A DNA stretch of 64,000 bases from Anianabacter salinae (GCF_019061145.1 NZ_JAHQZS010000002.1:310001-374000); one strand, 5' to 3'. Shown: positions 19,485 through 28,901, numbered from the stretch's first letter. Notes: generated from the letters alone by a model not told the origin. Numbers and translations: made by a program.

Positions 19485-19496
19485 GGGCGCAGTATC

Positions 19497-20009
19497 CTAG
19501 AACGGGATTTCGTCGTCGATGTCCCCTGTAGGCGCCGGGCCGCCATAGCCGCCACGGTCGCCGCCACCGCCACCCGAGGACCCGCCACCATAGCCGCCGC
19601 CATCGTAGCCACGGTCATCCTGCTGATAACCGCCGCCGCCGCCACCGCTGCCGCCCGACGCGCCGTCGAGCATGGTCAACTCTCCCTTGTAGGGACGCAG
19701 CACCACCTCGGTAGAATAGCGGTCCTGACCGCTCTGGTCCTGCCATTTGCGGGTTTCAAGCTGGCCCTCGATGTACACTTTCGAGCCCTTCTTGAGATAC
19801 TGCTCGGCGATGCGGGCAAGCGGTTCGGAAAAGATCGCGACCGAATGCCATTCGGTGCGTTCCTTGCGCTCGCCGGTGTTCTTGTCCTTCCAGTTCTCGG
19901 ACGTGGCGATGCGCAGGTTGCACACCTTGCCGCCGTTCTGGAAGGTCCGCACCTCGGGGTCGCGCCCGAGATTGCCGACGATGATTACCTTGTTCACGGA
20001 CCCGGCCAT
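19497..20009 (-). CDS. ssb: Single-stranded DNA-binding protein
   Basis: Binds ssDNA as a tetramer in replication, repair and recombination. The 170-residue protein has the OB fold at residues 1-110 ([43 protein letters not shown]), a Gly/Tyr-rich linker from about 120 to 160, and the conserved acidic tip DIDDEIPF that recruits partner proteins. AGGAGG lies seven bases before the start. No alphaproteobacterial LexA box (GTTC-N7-GTTC) was found upstream. Confidence 0.96.
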   Translation of the reverse strand: MAGSVNKVIIVGNLGRDPEVRTFQNGGKVCNLRIATSENWKDKNTGERKERTEWHSVAIFSEPLARIAEQYLKKGSKVYIEGQLETRKWQDQSGQDRYSTEVVLRPYKGELTMLDGASGGSGGGGGGYQQDDRGYDGGGYGGGSSGGGGGDRGGYGGPAPTGDIDDEIPF

Positions 20010-20131
20010 TCTGACCTCCTGTCGATATGTCGATTCTGCGTTGTCCCGGAGTCATCACCCGAGATTGGTTAAGGCAACCGTAATCGCCCCCGCTCGCGGC
20101 GTCGAGAGGCTGGCCCGCACCGGGCGCGGCA

Positions 20132-20160
20132 TTGGCCTTTGCAGTCGATTGCGCTATAAA
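20132..20160 (+). promoter_or_regulatory. Probable promoter of the lytic transglycosylase gene
   Basis: TTGGCC at 20132-20137 and TATAAA at 20155-20160 are separated by 17 bases. A transcript from about 20167 would leave a 26-base leader to the start at 20193, which supports that start over the ATG at 20169. Confidence 0.5.
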
Positions 20161-20192
20161 CCGTTTGGATGAACTTGGGGGACAGACGAGTG

Positions 20193-20777
20193 ATGCGTGC
20201 CTGTATCGGCGTGTTCGCGGCGATTGCCTTCGCCGCTTCGGCACCGGCCTTTGCCGAGGGCCTGAACTTTTCCCAGAAGAATCGCACAGCGCTCTTCAAA
20301 TCGCAGACCAGCGTGCTCGACCGAAGGGCGTCGCAGCAATACGCGGCCAGCGTTCGGCTGCAGCCGACGACCCACAGCATACCGGGCAAGACCGCGCCCT
20401 ATACCGGCGCCTACAACGGCCCCTATATCGCGCATGCCCGGGCGGCGGCGCGGAAATATGGCGTGCCCGAGGATCTGTTCCTCAAGCTGGTCCATCAGGA
20501 ATCGCGCTGGAACGATACCGCGGAATCACACAAGGGCGCCTATGGCCTTGCCCAGCTGATGCCCGCGACCGCCTCGATCCTTGGCGTCGACCATACCGAT
20601 CCGATGCAGAACCTCGACGGCGGCGCGCGCTATCTCAAGATGCAATACGACCGCTTCGGCTCGTGGCGGCTGGCGCTGGCGGCCTACAACGCCGGACCAG
20701 AGGCGGTCGAGCGTCATGGTGACATCCCGCCCTACAAGGAAACCCAGAACTACGTGAAGGTGATCTGGGGCAGCTGA
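20193..20777 (+). CDS. Lytic murein transglycosylase (SLT domain)
   Basis: A 194-residue exported enzyme expected to cleave peptidoglycan glycan strands with 1,6-anhydro product formation. The signal peptide [21 protein letters not shown] precedes a short linker. The goose-type SLT domain has the catalytic Glu in LVHQESRWN, then [13 protein letters not shown] and [16 protein letters not shown]. An earlier ATG at 20169 would add eight residues but has no ribosome site and sits almost on the predicted transcription start; GGGGGA at 20177 fits 20193 or a GTG at 20190. Confidence 0.88.
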   Translation: MRACIGVFAAIAFAASAPAFAEGLNFSQKNRTALFKSQTSVLDRRASQQYAASVRLQPTTHSIPGKTAPYTGAYNGPYIAHARAAARKYGVPEDLFLKLVHQESRWNDTAESHKGAYGLAQLMPATASILGVDHTDPMQNLDGGARYLKMQYDRFGSWRLALAAYNAGPEAVERHGDIPPYKETQNYVKVIWGS

Positions 20778-20925
20778 GTCGCTCTGTCCTGGAGGCTCCT
20801 GCTCCCTGGCATTTCTGCCGATCCCGTGCATGCATCGGCGGAATTCGGCCCAGCCGCGCCGGGCCTCTGGGGAACAAACTGTGACCCGCCGGTCTTTACC
20901 TCCCGATCCCCGCTCCGGACTTGCC

Positions 20926-20938
20926 GTGCACTGTGCAC
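20926..20938. promoter_or_regulatory. GTGCAC-T-GTGCAC inverted repeat
   Basis: Two GTGCAC hexamers separated by one base form a symmetric 13-bp site 34 bases upstream of the next start codon. It could be an operator. No known factor is assigned. Confidence 0.25.
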
Positions 20939-20971
20939 ATCGGGCCGGACGCGCAGACAGGAGTAGACCCC

Positions 20972-21502
20972 ATGCTCAAGACCAGCATTCTCGCCCTTGG
21001 CCTCTCGCTTGCCGCGCTGCCGGTGGCCGCGCAGCCCATGCTTGCCGTGAACGACATCGAAGTGACCGCTGATTTTTCGGCCGTCGATGACACAAACGTC
21101 CTGCAGCGCTGGCCGAACCTCGAAGCCGATCTGCAGCAGGTCGTCGCACAGACGCTGATCGACCGGGCGGCGGACGATGGCTATGACATCCGCATCACGC
21201 TGAACGAGGTCAGCCTCGACGGTGCGGTGACGCTTGGCGACGACGGCGCGTTCAACACCATGAGCGGCGATGCCGCGATCTACGATGGCAACGAAGAAAT
21301 CCTCGGCAATGCGGTCATCGCGCTGCGGGCCGAACTCGGGTCGCTGACCGTGCCCCCGGGCACGCTGATCGCGCTGCCGTCCGACACCGCGTTCTACAAC
21401 GCGATGCTCCTGGGCTTCGCCGAACAGGTTGATGCCGAGATCGATCAGGTGTCACTGCGCACGCCGACCGCGGATGCGAAAAGCGGCGGTGTGTCGAACT
21501 GA
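20972..21502 (+). CDS. Small exported protein of unknown function
   Basis: A 176-residue protein with a signal peptide (MLKTSILALGLSLAALPVAA). The start at 20972 follows AGGAG at suitable distance; an upstream in-frame ATG at 20921 would bury the signal peptide. The mature domain is acidic, with no cysteine and no recognised catalytic motif. It stands alone, followed by a strong terminator. Function unknown. Confidence 0.7.
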   Translation: MLKTSILALGLSLAALPVAAQPMLAVNDIEVTADFSAVDDTNVLQRWPNLEADLQQVVAQTLIDRAADDGYDIRITLNEVSLDGAVTLGDDGAFNTMSGDAAIYDGNEEILGNAVIALRAELGSLTVPPGTLIALPSDTAFYNAMLLGFAEQVDAEIDQVSLRTPTADAKSGGVSN

Positions 21503-21529
21503 CCGCATCAAACGTAGTCTCCACAGGAC

Positions 21530-21558
21530 AGGGCCCGTGCATCGCGCGGGCCCTTTTT
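21530..21558 (+). terminator. Rho-independent terminator
   Basis: A 9-bp GC stem (GGGCCCGTG / CGCGGGCCC, loop CATCG) followed by TTTTT, 28 bases after the exported-protein stop and just before the convergent ABC ATPase gene end. It is the clearest intrinsic terminator in the window. Confidence 0.88.
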
Positions 21559-21568
21559 CTGCGCGGTG

Positions 21569-23653
21569 CTATTCCGCGGCGAGCGTGATTACCGGCTCCA
21601 TCCCCGCCATCTGATCGTCGGTCAGGTGGCACTTGATCTGATGCCCCGGCGCGGTGGTCTTGATCGGCGGCATCACCGTCTCGCACAGGTTCCCCGGCAC
21701 CTCGGACTTCCAGCGGCAGCGCGTCTGGAACGGGCAGCCTGGCGGCGGGTCCATCGCTGACGGGATCTCGCCCTCAAGCACGATGTGCTTCTTCTTCACC
21801 CGCGTGTCCGCGATCGGTACCGCCGACAGCAGCGCCTCGGTGTAGGGGTGGTAGGGCGGCGAGAAGACCTGGTCTGTCGTTCCCAACTCGACCACATGGC
21901 CAAGATACATCACCAGCACCCGGTCCGACAGGTAACGCACGATGGACAGATCGTGGCTGATGAACAGCAGCGTCGTCTTCTGCTCGCGCTGCAATTCCAT
22001 CAACAGGTCCGTGACCGCCGCCTGCACCGACACGTCCAGCGCCGACACCGGCTCGTCCGCGACGACCACCCGCGCGCCCCCTGCAAAGGCCCGCGCGATG
22101 CCGACCCGCTGCTTCTGCCCGCCCGACAACTGCCGCGGCATCCGCTCGGCAAAGGCACGCGGCAATTTCACCAGATCCAGCAGCGTCAGCATCCGCTCGC
22201 GCCGGTCCGCGTCCGACGTGCCGATGCGGAACACCTCGAGCGCGCGCATGATCTGGCGGCCCACGGTCATCGAGGGGTTCAGCGTGTCGAACGGGTTCTG
22301 GAACACCATCTGCACATCGGCGACGGTCTTGGTGTCGCGCTTCTCGATCGCCACATCCCCGAGCGAGCGGTTGTCGAGCGTGATCGTGCCCGAGGTTGCC
22401 GTCTCCAGCCCCATCAGTACCTTGGCGAAGGTCGACTTGCCGCAGCCCGATTCGCCGACGATGGCCAGCGTTTCGGATTCGCGCGCCTCGAAGCTGAGGC
22501 TCTCGTTGGCCTTCACCACCTTGCGCGCGCCGCGCCCGAACAGCGCATTCGGCGCGACCTCGTAGTATTTCTTCAGATCGTCCATCCGCAGGATCACATC
22601 GCCCGGCTCGGTCTTCTGTGTGGCGTCCTTGCCCAGCGGGATCATCGACCAGTCGATCTCCTCATGGCGCAGGCAGCGCGTGCGGTGCCGCTCGTCGCCC
22701 TCGACAAGATCCATCGGAATCTCGCCCGCATCGCAGCGCCCGGCCTCGAAATATTCGCAGCGCGGGCCAAAGTTGCAGCCCGGCGGGCGTTCATGGGGCA
22801 GGGGGAAATTGCCGGGGATGGCGATCAGCGGCTTGGCGTTCTTGTCTGCCCCCGGCAGCGGGATCGAGCGGAACAGCGCCTGCGTATAGGGATGGCGCAT
22901 CTTGTCGAACACGTCCTCGATGCTGCCCGTTTCCACCGCTTCGCCGGAATACATCACGCACAGCCGGTCACAGGTCTCAAGCACCAGCCCAAGGTTGTGG
23001 CTGATGAACAGCATCGAGGTGCCGTATTTCGTGCCCAGATCCTTGACCAGATCGACTACCGCGGCCTCGACGGTCACATCGAGCGCCGTCGTCGGCTCGT
23101 CCAGGATCAGCAGTGAAGGCTTTGACATCAGCGCCATGGCGATGACGATGCGCTGCTGCTGACCACCCGACAGCTGGTGCGGATAGGCCCGCAGGATGCG
23201 CTCGGGGTCCGGCAGCTTCACGTCGCCCACCACCTCCAGCGCGCGCCTGCGCGCCTCGGCCTCCGATACACCTTCGTGGATCATCGGCACTTCCATCAAC
23301 TGCTGGCCGACCCGCATGGCGGGGTTCAGCGACGCCATTGGCTCCTGGTAGATCATCGCGATCTCGGACCCGCGGATCTTGCGCAACTCGGCCGGGGACA
23401 TCGCGTTCAGGTCACGCCCCTTGAACTTGATCGAGCCGCCCACGATACGCCCGTTCACGCCAAGGTCCTGCATAACCCCCAGCGCGACCGTCGACTTGCC
23501 GCAGCCCGATTCGCCCACCAGCCCCATCGCCTCGCCCGGAAACACCCGGCACGAGAAATCCATCACCGCCGGGATCTCGCGCAGCCGCGTGAAGAACGAG
23601 ATCGACAGGTTCTCGATCTCCAGGATCGGACCTTCATATCCGGTGTCTTTCAT
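21569..23653 (-). CDS. Double-domain ABC transporter ATPase (DppD-DppF type fusion)
   Basis: Energises a peptide/nickel/opine-family importer. The 694-residue protein contains two complete ATPase modules in one chain: Walker A GESGCGKSTVALGV with signature LSGGQQQRI and Walker B LLILDEPTTALD in the first half, GESGCGKSTFAKVL with LSGGQKQRV and VVVADEPVSALD in the second. Each half has the C-terminal oligopeptide-ATPase extension (PPGCNFGPRC and PPGCPFQTRC). The start at 23653 follows GGGAAAGG; an upstream ATG at 23683 falls in the intergenic repeat and is rejected. Last gene of the transporter operon. Confidence 0.92.
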   Translation of the reverse strand: MKDTGYEGPILEIENLSISFFTRLREIPAVMDFSCRVFPGEAMGLVGESGCGKSTVALGVMQDLGVNGRIVGGSIKFKGRDLNAMSPAELRKIRGSEIAMIYQEPMASLNPAMRVGQQLMEVPMIHEGVSEAEARRRALEVVGDVKLPDPERILRAYPHQLSGGQQQRIVIAMALMSKPSLLILDEPTTALDVTVEAAVVDLVKDLGTKYGTSMLFISHNLGLVLETCDRLCVMYSGEAVETGSIEDVFDKMRHPYTQALFRSIPLPGADKNAKPLIAIPGNFPLPHERPPGCNFGPRCEYFEAGRCDAGEIPMDLVEGDERHRTRCLRHEEIDWSMIPLGKDATQKTEPGDVILRMDDLKKYYEVAPNALFGRGARKVVKANESLSFEARESETLAIVGESGCGKSTFAKVLMGLETATSGTITLDNRSLGDVAIEKRDTKTVADVQMVFQNPFDTLNPSMTVGRQIMRALEVFRIGTSDADRRERMLTLLDLVKLPRAFAERMPRQLSGGQKQRVGIARAFAGGARVVVADEPVSALDVSVQAAVTDLLMELQREQKTTLLFISHDLSIVRYLSDRVLVMYLGHVVELGTTDQVFSPPYHPYTEALLSAVPIADTRVKKKHIVLEGEIPSAMDPPPGCPFQTRCRWKSEVPGNLCETVMPPIKTTAPGHQIKCHLTDDQMAGMEPVITLAAE

Positions 23654-23668
23654 TCCCGCGCCTTTCCC

Positions 23669-23719
23669 ATCTTTGGTCTTCAAATACCTCCGGGGGGTCC
23701 GGGGGGCAGAGCCCCCCGG
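23669..23719 (-). repeat. Intergenic hairpin repeat, copy 2 (between permease and ATPase genes)
   Basis: Minus strand, after the permease stop: a 9-bp hairpin (CCGGGGGGC / GCCCCCCGG, loop of three), then ACCCCCC and the tail GGAGGTATTTGAAGACC-AAAGATG. The tail runs to within 20 bases of the ATPase start and its last ATG creates a spurious upstream start. Placement inside an operon argues against full termination. Confidence 0.85.
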
Positions 23720-23744
23720 CCTTGGCCCCCCGCCGCGCGCCCCG

Positions 23745-24929
23745 TCAGTCGCGCAGCGATTCCTCGCGCAGCCCGTCCGCGAGCAGATTCAGTCCCAGCA
23801 CCATCGACAGAAGCGCGAAGGACGGCACCAGCGCGGGATGCAGGTAGATCGTGAGCAGGCGGCGCCCGTCGTTGATCGTCGTGCCCCAGTCCGGGCTTTC
23901 GGGCGGCAGGCCGAGCCCGAAAAAGCCCAAGGTGCCCAGCAGGATCGTGGTGTAGCCGACGCGCAGGCAGAAATCGACGATCAGCGGCCCGCGCGCGTTC
24001 GGCAGGATCTCCCACAGCATGATGTACCACGGGCCCTCGCCGCGGGTCTGGGCGGCGGCGACGTAATCGCGCGTCTTGATGTCGAGCGCGAGGCCCCGGA
24101 CGATGCGGAACACAGTCGGCGAATTCACGAACACCACCGACACGAACACCACCAGGACGCCGCCCGGGATGCTGATCGCGTCCAGCGAGGCGGGCAGCAC
24201 CGCGATGGGGGTGAAGGGCTCTGACACCAGCGACAGGTAAAGGTATCCCGCCACCACGACGATGCCCACGATCACCGGCACGTTGATCCGCGCCTGCGTG
24301 CGGTAGCGCGCGTTCACCAGCACCACCAGGAACACGATGGGGAACAGGAACATCACCGCCGCCATGTATTGCGGAATGCCGGTCTCGACGATCTCGGGCG
24401 TGACCAGCAGGTAGAACAGAAGGATCACCGGGAAGGCGAGGATCAGGTTGGCGAGGAACGACAGCACCGTGTCCAGCCGCCCGCCGTAATAGCCCGCAGG
24501 CAGTCCCAGGGTGATCCCGACCATAAAGGCGAACAACGTCGCCAGCGGCGCGATCTGAACCACGATCCAGGCGCCCGCCACCATCCGGCTGAACACGTCG
24601 CGCCCCAGGTTGTCGCCGCCAAAGAGATACCAGCCGAAGCGCGCATCGCCGTCCGGCAGCGGCGAGCCCGGCACGTCGTTCTTCATCTGCGCGATCTGTG
24701 CCAGCGGATCGTGCGTCATGATCAACCCGCCCAGCAGCGCGGTGAAGATCCAGAACATCACCAGCGCAAAGCCGATCATGCCGATGGGGCTGTCGAACAG
24801 CTTGCCGTAAAGGCCGGTCCGGCGCCTCGTGGACAGCGACACGGCGAACAGCAGGGCAAGCGCCAGCCAGACCGGCCAGAAGCGTGCCAGCACGGTGGGA
24901 ATGATCTCGGCCCAGGTCAGGGTTTCCAT
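23745..24929 (-). CDS. ABC transporter permease (DppC/OppC type)
   Basis: Second inner-membrane subunit of the dipeptide-family importer. The 394-residue protein has an N-terminal helix pair, a periplasmic stretch containing FGGDNLGRDVFSRMVAGA (typical of DppC, usually LGTDxLGRDxxSRxxxGA), and a BPD_transp_1 domain with the EAA-type loop around the AAAQTRGEGPWYIMLWEILPN segment that docks the ATPase. It lies 12 bases after the first permease gene. Confidence 0.9.
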   Translation of the reverse strand: METLTWAEIIPTVLARFWPVWLALALLFAVSLSTRRRTGLYGKLFDSPIGMIGFALVMFWIFTALLGGLIMTHDPLAQIAQMKNDVPGSPLPDGDARFGWYLFGGDNLGRDVFSRMVAGAWIVVQIAPLATLFAFMVGITLGLPAGYYGGRLDTVLSFLANLILAFPVILLFYLLVTPEIVETGIPQYMAAVMFLFPIVFLVVLVNARYRTQARINVPVIVGIVVVAGYLYLSLVSEPFTPIAVLPASLDAISIPGGVLVVFVSVVFVNSPTVFRIVRGLALDIKTRDYVAAAQTRGEGPWYIMLWEILPNARGPLIVDFCLRVGYTTILLGTLGFFGLGLPPESPDWGTTINDGRRLLTIYLHPALVPSFALLSMVLGLNLLADGLREESLRD

Positions 24930-24941
24930 GGTGGTCCTTCC

Positions 24942-25988
24942 TCAGGCGATGCGGATGCGCGGGTTGAGATAGACATAGCCGATGTCCGAGATCAGCTGCG
25001 TCACCAGCACCACGAAGACAGACACCACCGACACGCCCAGAAGAAGCTCGATGTCGTTGTTGCCTGCCGCCTGCACCAGCGTCCAGCCAAAGCCCTTGTA
25101 GTTGAACAGCGTCTCGACGATCACCACGCCGTTCAGAAGCCACGGGAACTGCAGCATGATCACCGTGAACGGCGCGATCAGCGCGTTGCGCAGCGCATGC
25201 TTCATCACGATGTTCGGAAAGCTCACGCCCTTCAGCCGCGCGGTGCGGATATATTGCGCCGTCATCACCTCGGCCATCGAGGCGCGGGTCATCCGGGCGA
25301 TATAGCCGATCCCGTAAAGCGCGATGGTCAGCACCGGCAGGAAGAAGTTGTCGAAATTGGCCGATTCCATCGCGCTGGTCGCGGTGCCCTTGAACCATTT
25401 CAGCCCCACCGCGGATGAGGCGAAGACCGCGATCAGGATCACGCCAGAGACGTATTCGGGGGTCGCCGTGCTGAGGATCGACACCGACGACAGCGAACGG
25501 TCCAGCTTGGACCCCTCGCGCATGCCCGACAGCACGCCGATGATCAGCGCGGCGGGCACCATCAGGACCATCACCCAGAACATCAGCTTGCCGGTCAGCG
25601 CCAGCCGCGTGGTGACGATGTTCCAGACGGAATCGCGAAACACGGTGGAATAGCCCCAGTCCGCCTGCAGCACCCCGCAGAAGCGCGGCGCATTGGTGGC
25701 CTCGACCCCTTCGCCGATGCAGCTTCCGACCGCACGGCCCGCGCTGTCCTCGCCGACGAACCCGGGCACCACGCCCAGCCAGCGGCCATATTTGATCAGC
25801 ACCGGGTCGGAATAGCCGCGCCGGTCCAGCCAGCTTTCGACTTGCTCGTCCGTCATGCGGACGTTGCCTTGGGTCTTGGCGAGCTTTTCGAGATTTGGCT
25901 CGAGGTTGGTCAGCACGAAAACGACGAACGTCAGGCACAAAGCCGTCAGCAGCATCACGCCGATCCGGCGCAGGATGAACATGGCCAT
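24942..25988 (-). CDS. ABC transporter permease (DppB/OppB type)
   Basis: First inner-membrane subunit of the importer, 348 residues. The start at 25988 gives MAMFILRRIGVMLLTAL, the classic DppB N-terminus, preceded by TTAGGAG. The EAA loop is visible at YIRTARLKGVSFPNIVMKHALRNALIA. It contains a periplasmic insertion (about residues 50-110) larger than in typical DppB. It follows the binding-protein gene after a 120-base gap that holds a strong hairpin. Confidence 0.9.
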   Translation of the reverse strand: MAMFILRRIGVMLLTALCLTFVVFVLTNLEPNLEKLAKTQGNVRMTDEQVESWLDRRGYSDPVLIKYGRWLGVVPGFVGEDSAGRAVGSCIGEGVEATNAPRFCGVLQADWGYSTVFRDSVWNIVTTRLALTGKLMFWVMVLMVPAALIIGVLSGMREGSKLDRSLSSVSILSTATPEYVSGVILIAVFASSAVGLKWFKGTATSAMESANFDNFFLPVLTIALYGIGYIARMTRASMAEVMTAQYIRTARLKGVSFPNIVMKHALRNALIAPFTVIMLQFPWLLNGVVIVETLFNYKGFGWTLVQAAGNNDIELLLGVSVVSVFVVLVTQLISDIGYVYLNPRIRIA

Positions 25989-26068
25989 GGGCAAGGGTCT
26001 CCTAAGGGGCGGACGGCGCCCTGCGCGCGTGACCATGGATCACTGTCGCAGGGCCAGGCCGTCCGTGT

Positions 26069-26098
26069 GCCTGCGCGCGGGAGGTCCCGCGCGCAGGC
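26069..26098 (-). other. 13-bp perfect hairpin between binding-protein and permease genes
   Basis: GCCTGCGCGCGGG pairs perfectly with CCCGCGCGCAGGC around a 4-base loop, 11 bases after the binding-protein stop. No T-tract follows. Such intra-operon stem-loops commonly protect the upstream binding-protein mRNA and reduce read-through to the permeases; that role is inferred. Confidence 0.7.
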
Positions 26099-26108
26099 GT
26101 TGGCATCG

Positions 26109-27776
26109 TCAGGAGGCGAAGCCGAACTTGTAGAGGTGGAACTCGTGCGCCGGGTGTTTCTCGGCGTTGAGAACGTTGCCGTTGTTGTGGTTGTAGAGCG
26201 AGCGCCAGAACGGCTGGATCATCACCCCGTCGTCGCGCAGCGTCTGCTCGATCTGCTCCATCACCGCGCGGCGTGCGTCGGAATCCGCGATCGACAGCGC
26301 CTCGGCCATCAGCGCGTCGAACTCGGGGTTGTTGTAGGCGCTCTCGTTCCACGCCTCGCCCGAGCGGTAGGCGAGCGACAGGACCTGCACCTCGAGCGGG
26401 CGGTGGTTCCAGGTCGTCGCGCTGAACGGATAGTTCAGCCAGTCGTTCCAGAACGTCGAGCCCGGCAGGACGGTATGACTGATGTTGATGCCCGCATCCG
26501 CGATTTGCGCGGCGATGGAGGCGCCTGTGTTCCGCTCCCAGTCGTCGTCGAGCGTGATCAGCTCGAAGGCGAAATCGCCAAAGCCCGCCTCATCGACCAT
26601 CGCCTTGCCGGCCGCCGGATCGAATTCCGCCGGGCCGATGTCGGCATAGGCCGGGTGGATCGGGCAGACATGGTGGTTCGCCGCCACTTCGCCCCGGCCG
26701 GAATAGCCAAGCTCGAGGCAGACGCTGTTGTCGACCATCATCGCAAGGCCCTTGCGCACGTCGCGGTTGGAATAGGGCACCACGCCGTCGACCTCGGCCA
26801 CCTGGTTGAAGCGGTTGACCAGCGTCGCCGCCGTCACCGTCTCGGTCTTCTGCCAGCCGATCGCGTCCATCACGTCGATGAACTCGCCAACCGTTTCGTA
26901 GAACAGGTCGACTTCCTCGGCCTCGGCCGCCGCCACCCAGGCGGCAGGGTCGGTGCCGTAGTCGATGAACTCGATCCGGTCGAGGTACGGGCCGCCATAT
27001 ACGTCGGTCCCCCACCAGGTGTGGCCTTCGGCGCGCTCGATCACGGCCTTGACGCCGACCTCGATCGAGACCGGGCGGAACGGGCCGGTGCCGATGCCGT
27101 GGGCATAGACATCGCCGCCGTCATAGCTCGAATGGGTGATCGCCGCCGGATAGTCGGACATGTTGGCGATGATCGCGATGTCGGGCGCCGACAGGTTCAG
27201 CCGCACCGTCATGTCGTCGACGACGTCGATGGCACCGTCACGGGCCTGGCCGGTCGCCTCGTCGATCAGCCCGCCCATGCGCGACGCCATCGAGTTGGCT
27301 TCCATGCCCTTGTCGCACCAACCTGCGATGTTGCGGGCCACATCCTCGGCGGTGAAGGCGTCGCCGTTGTTCCAGGTCACGCCGGGGCGGACGTTCAGGA
27401 CGTACTCGGTCGCGTCCTCGTTCACTTCCCAGCTTTCCAGCAGCATTCCGCGGAACGAGCCGTCGCGCTGGTATTCCACAAGGTATTCGAGGAAGCCGCG
27501 CGACTGGTTGCCGATCTCGGACCAGTCATAGGCGCGGGGGTCTTTCATCGCCTTGACGAGCGTCTGGATGCGTAGGGTGCCGCCCTGAACCGGGGTCGCC
27601 TGCGCCTGTGCGGGCTGCGGCAGACCGATCAGAGCGTAGGCAGCGGGTGCGGCAACACCAAGGGCGGTCGCGCGGGTCAGGAATTCGCGGCGGCTCAGCT
27701 TGCCCGCCTTGAACTCGCTTGCATGCATGCGGGCCGCCGAATGGATCGGCTTGGCGGTGTCGGGTGCGAAAGTCAT
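26109..27776 (-). CDS. ABC transporter substrate-binding protein (family 5, Tat signal)
   Basis: Periplasmic receptor of the peptide/nickel/opine-type importer, 555 residues from the ATG at 27776 (GGGAGAA upstream). Residues 28-33 read SRREFL, a twin-arginine motif, followed by a hydrophobic stretch ending PAQAQA, so export is probably folded via Tat. The SBP_bac_5 domain is shown by [38 protein letters not shown] and [11 protein letters not shown]. The ligand is not readable from sequence. The AraC regulator gene lies upstream on the same strand. Confidence 0.92.
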   Translation of the reverse strand: MTFAPDTAKPIHSAARMHASEFKAGKLSRREFLTRATALGVAAPAAYALIGLPQPAQAQATPVQGGTLRIQTLVKAMKDPRAYDWSEIGNQSRGFLEYLVEYQRDGSFRGMLLESWEVNEDATEYVLNVRPGVTWNNGDAFTAEDVARNIAGWCDKGMEANSMASRMGGLIDEATGQARDGAIDVVDDMTVRLNLSAPDIAIIANMSDYPAAITHSSYDGGDVYAHGIGTGPFRPVSIEVGVKAVIERAEGHTWWGTDVYGGPYLDRIEFIDYGTDPAAWVAAAEAEEVDLFYETVGEFIDVMDAIGWQKTETVTAATLVNRFNQVAEVDGVVPYSNRDVRKGLAMMVDNSVCLELGYSGRGEVAANHHVCPIHPAYADIGPAEFDPAAGKAMVDEAGFGDFAFELITLDDDWERNTGASIAAQIADAGINISHTVLPGSTFWNDWLNYPFSATTWNHRPLEVQVLSLAYRSGEAWNESAYNNPEFDALMAEALSIADSDARRAVMEQIEQTLRDDGVMIQPFWRSLYNHNNGNVLNAEKHPAHEFHLYKFGFAS

Positions 27777-27884
27777 GATGTTCTCCCTGTCATCAACAGT
27801 ATTTTCAGCGTGCTTTTCACGCGGTGCGTCCGCGCGGTTGCGCCGCGCGCGGCGGATGCTCTTGGTCTTGTCACAGTTGCACAT

Positions 27885-27896
27885 GGCACAGGTGCC
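27885..27896. promoter_or_regulatory. GGCAC-AG-GTGCC palindrome upstream of the transporter operon
   Basis: A perfect 5+2+5 inverted repeat 109 bases upstream of the binding-protein start, in the 224-base gap after the AraC gene. It is a possible operator for the neighbouring regulator, although AraC proteins usually bind direct repeats. Confidence 0.25.
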
Positions 27897-27949
27897 TGCG
27901 TCAACGGCTATAACAGACCGTATCCGTCACGAATGCGACATGGATGATG

Positions 27950-27985
27950 TTTAAAAACGACATCCTCGCGCCCGGTGCAACCGGG
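27950..27985 (-). terminator. Possible terminator after the AraC gene
   Basis: On the minus strand a 6-bp hairpin CCCGGT-TGC-ACCGGG lies just after the regulator stop and is followed at some distance by GTCGTTTTTAAAC. The T-run is about ten bases from the stem, so termination is only plausible. Confidence 0.35.
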
Positions 27986-28000
27986 TATCCGCGCGCCGGG

Positions 28001-28828
28001 TCAGCCGTGTTCGCGAAACGCCGATGGCGTGAGGCCGGTGTATTTCTGGAAGGCGCGGGTGAAATAGGCGGCCGAGGTAAAGCCCAGCTCGCTCGCGATG
28101 TCCTTGACCGGGCGCTTGGATTCCACAAGCAGGCGGCGGGCCTCATAATGGATGCGGTCCGCCAGGATCGCCGAAGCAGGGCGCCCGCAGGACGTGTTGC
28201 AGGCCCGTGACAGGTGTGTCGGCGTGACGCCCAGTTCGGCGGCGTAGTCGTTGATCGTCTTGCCCGAGCGATAATGCGCCTCGACCAGCGCGGAATAGGC
28301 GGCGGCCAGACGGCGGGACGCATCGGTTTCCATATCGACGTCGCGGGTCTTGATCAGTTCACGCTCCAGCCAGACCGACAGAAGCCCGCCCTGATACATC
28401 AGCGCCCGGTCCTTTGCGGGCGCGTCGTGTTCCAACTCGCGCGACAGCGCGTCGATGTGCTGGGTCAATTCGCCCTGCGCCTGCGTCTCGCGGAACTTGA
28501 AATGCACCGGCTCTTGCGGAAGCGACAGATCGGCGCTGCGCGGGAAATAGACGGCGGTGCCGAACACCTGGCCGGACATCTCGAAGCCGTGCATCGTGCC
28601 GGGCGGCATGAAGAACGCGTGGTGCGGGCCGTAGCCGCGGGTCACGCCCGACACGATGATCCGCCCCTGTCCGCGGGTGAACCACAGCAGCATCGGTTGC
28701 CGGTAACTGCGCATCGCCTCGGTCCGCCAGCGCCCGCCAAAGGCAAGCCGGGGCAGGGGAATCACCCGGAAACTCTCAATCCGGGCATCTTCACTGATCT
28801 CTGGGGAGGGAGGGGCGGTTTTCAGCAT
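28001..28828 (-). CDS. AraC-family transcriptional regulator
   Basis: A 275-residue regulator with an N-terminal cupin-like sensing domain (about residues 20-150, GPHHAFFMPPGTMHGFEMSG) and two C-terminal helix-turn-helix units. The signature LVESKRPVKDIASELGFTSAAYFTRAFQKYTGLTP spans the second HTH and is split here as LVESKRPVKDIASELGF plus AYFTRAFQKYTGLTPSAFR. It lies directly upstream of the ABC operon on the same strand, so that operon is its likely target. The inducer is unknown. Confidence 0.88.
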   Translation of the reverse strand: MLKTAPPSPEISEDARIESFRVIPLPRLAFGGRWRTEAMRSYRQPMLLWFTRGQGRIIVSGVTRGYGPHHAFFMPPGTMHGFEMSGQVFGTAVYFPRSADLSLPQEPVHFKFRETQAQGELTQHIDALSRELEHDAPAKDRALMYQGGLLSVWLERELIKTRDVDMETDASRRLAAAYSALVEAHYRSGKTINDYAAELGVTPTHLSRACNTSCGRPASAILADRIHYEARRLLVESKRPVKDIASELGFTSAAYFTRAFQKYTGLTPSAFREHG

Positions 28829-28867
28829 GATGTTGGTATTGTGCTGTCTTTCGTCTTCATTGCGGGA

Positions 28868-28891
28868 TTATCCACAGGTGTTTGTGGATAA
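28868..28891. promoter_or_regulatory. Two perfect DnaA boxes in inverted orientation
   Basis: TTATCCACA at 28868-28876 and its exact reverse complement TGTGGATAA at 28883-28891, separated by six bases. Both equal the consensus DnaA 9-mer. They sit in the 73-base gap between miaA and the AraC gene. The pair also forms a 9-bp hairpin, so a transcript-level role is an alternative. Confidence 0.6.
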
Positions 28892-28901
28892 AGTGAAGGT
28901 C

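Noticed and set aside
17400-20072. 890-codon open frame across aroB, pepT and ssb
   Set aside because: Crosses three well-defined genes on both strands and shows only Arg/Ala/Gly-biased shadow sequence.
23654-23683. Upstream start for the ABC ATPase at 23683
   Set aside because: The extra ten residues are encoded by the tail of the intergenic repeat; the ATG at 23653 has its own GGGAAAGG site and gives the normal N-terminus.
23680-25938. 752-codon minus-strand frame across both permease genes
   Set aside because: Out of frame with two clear permeases on the same strand; composition is a frame-shifted copy of them.
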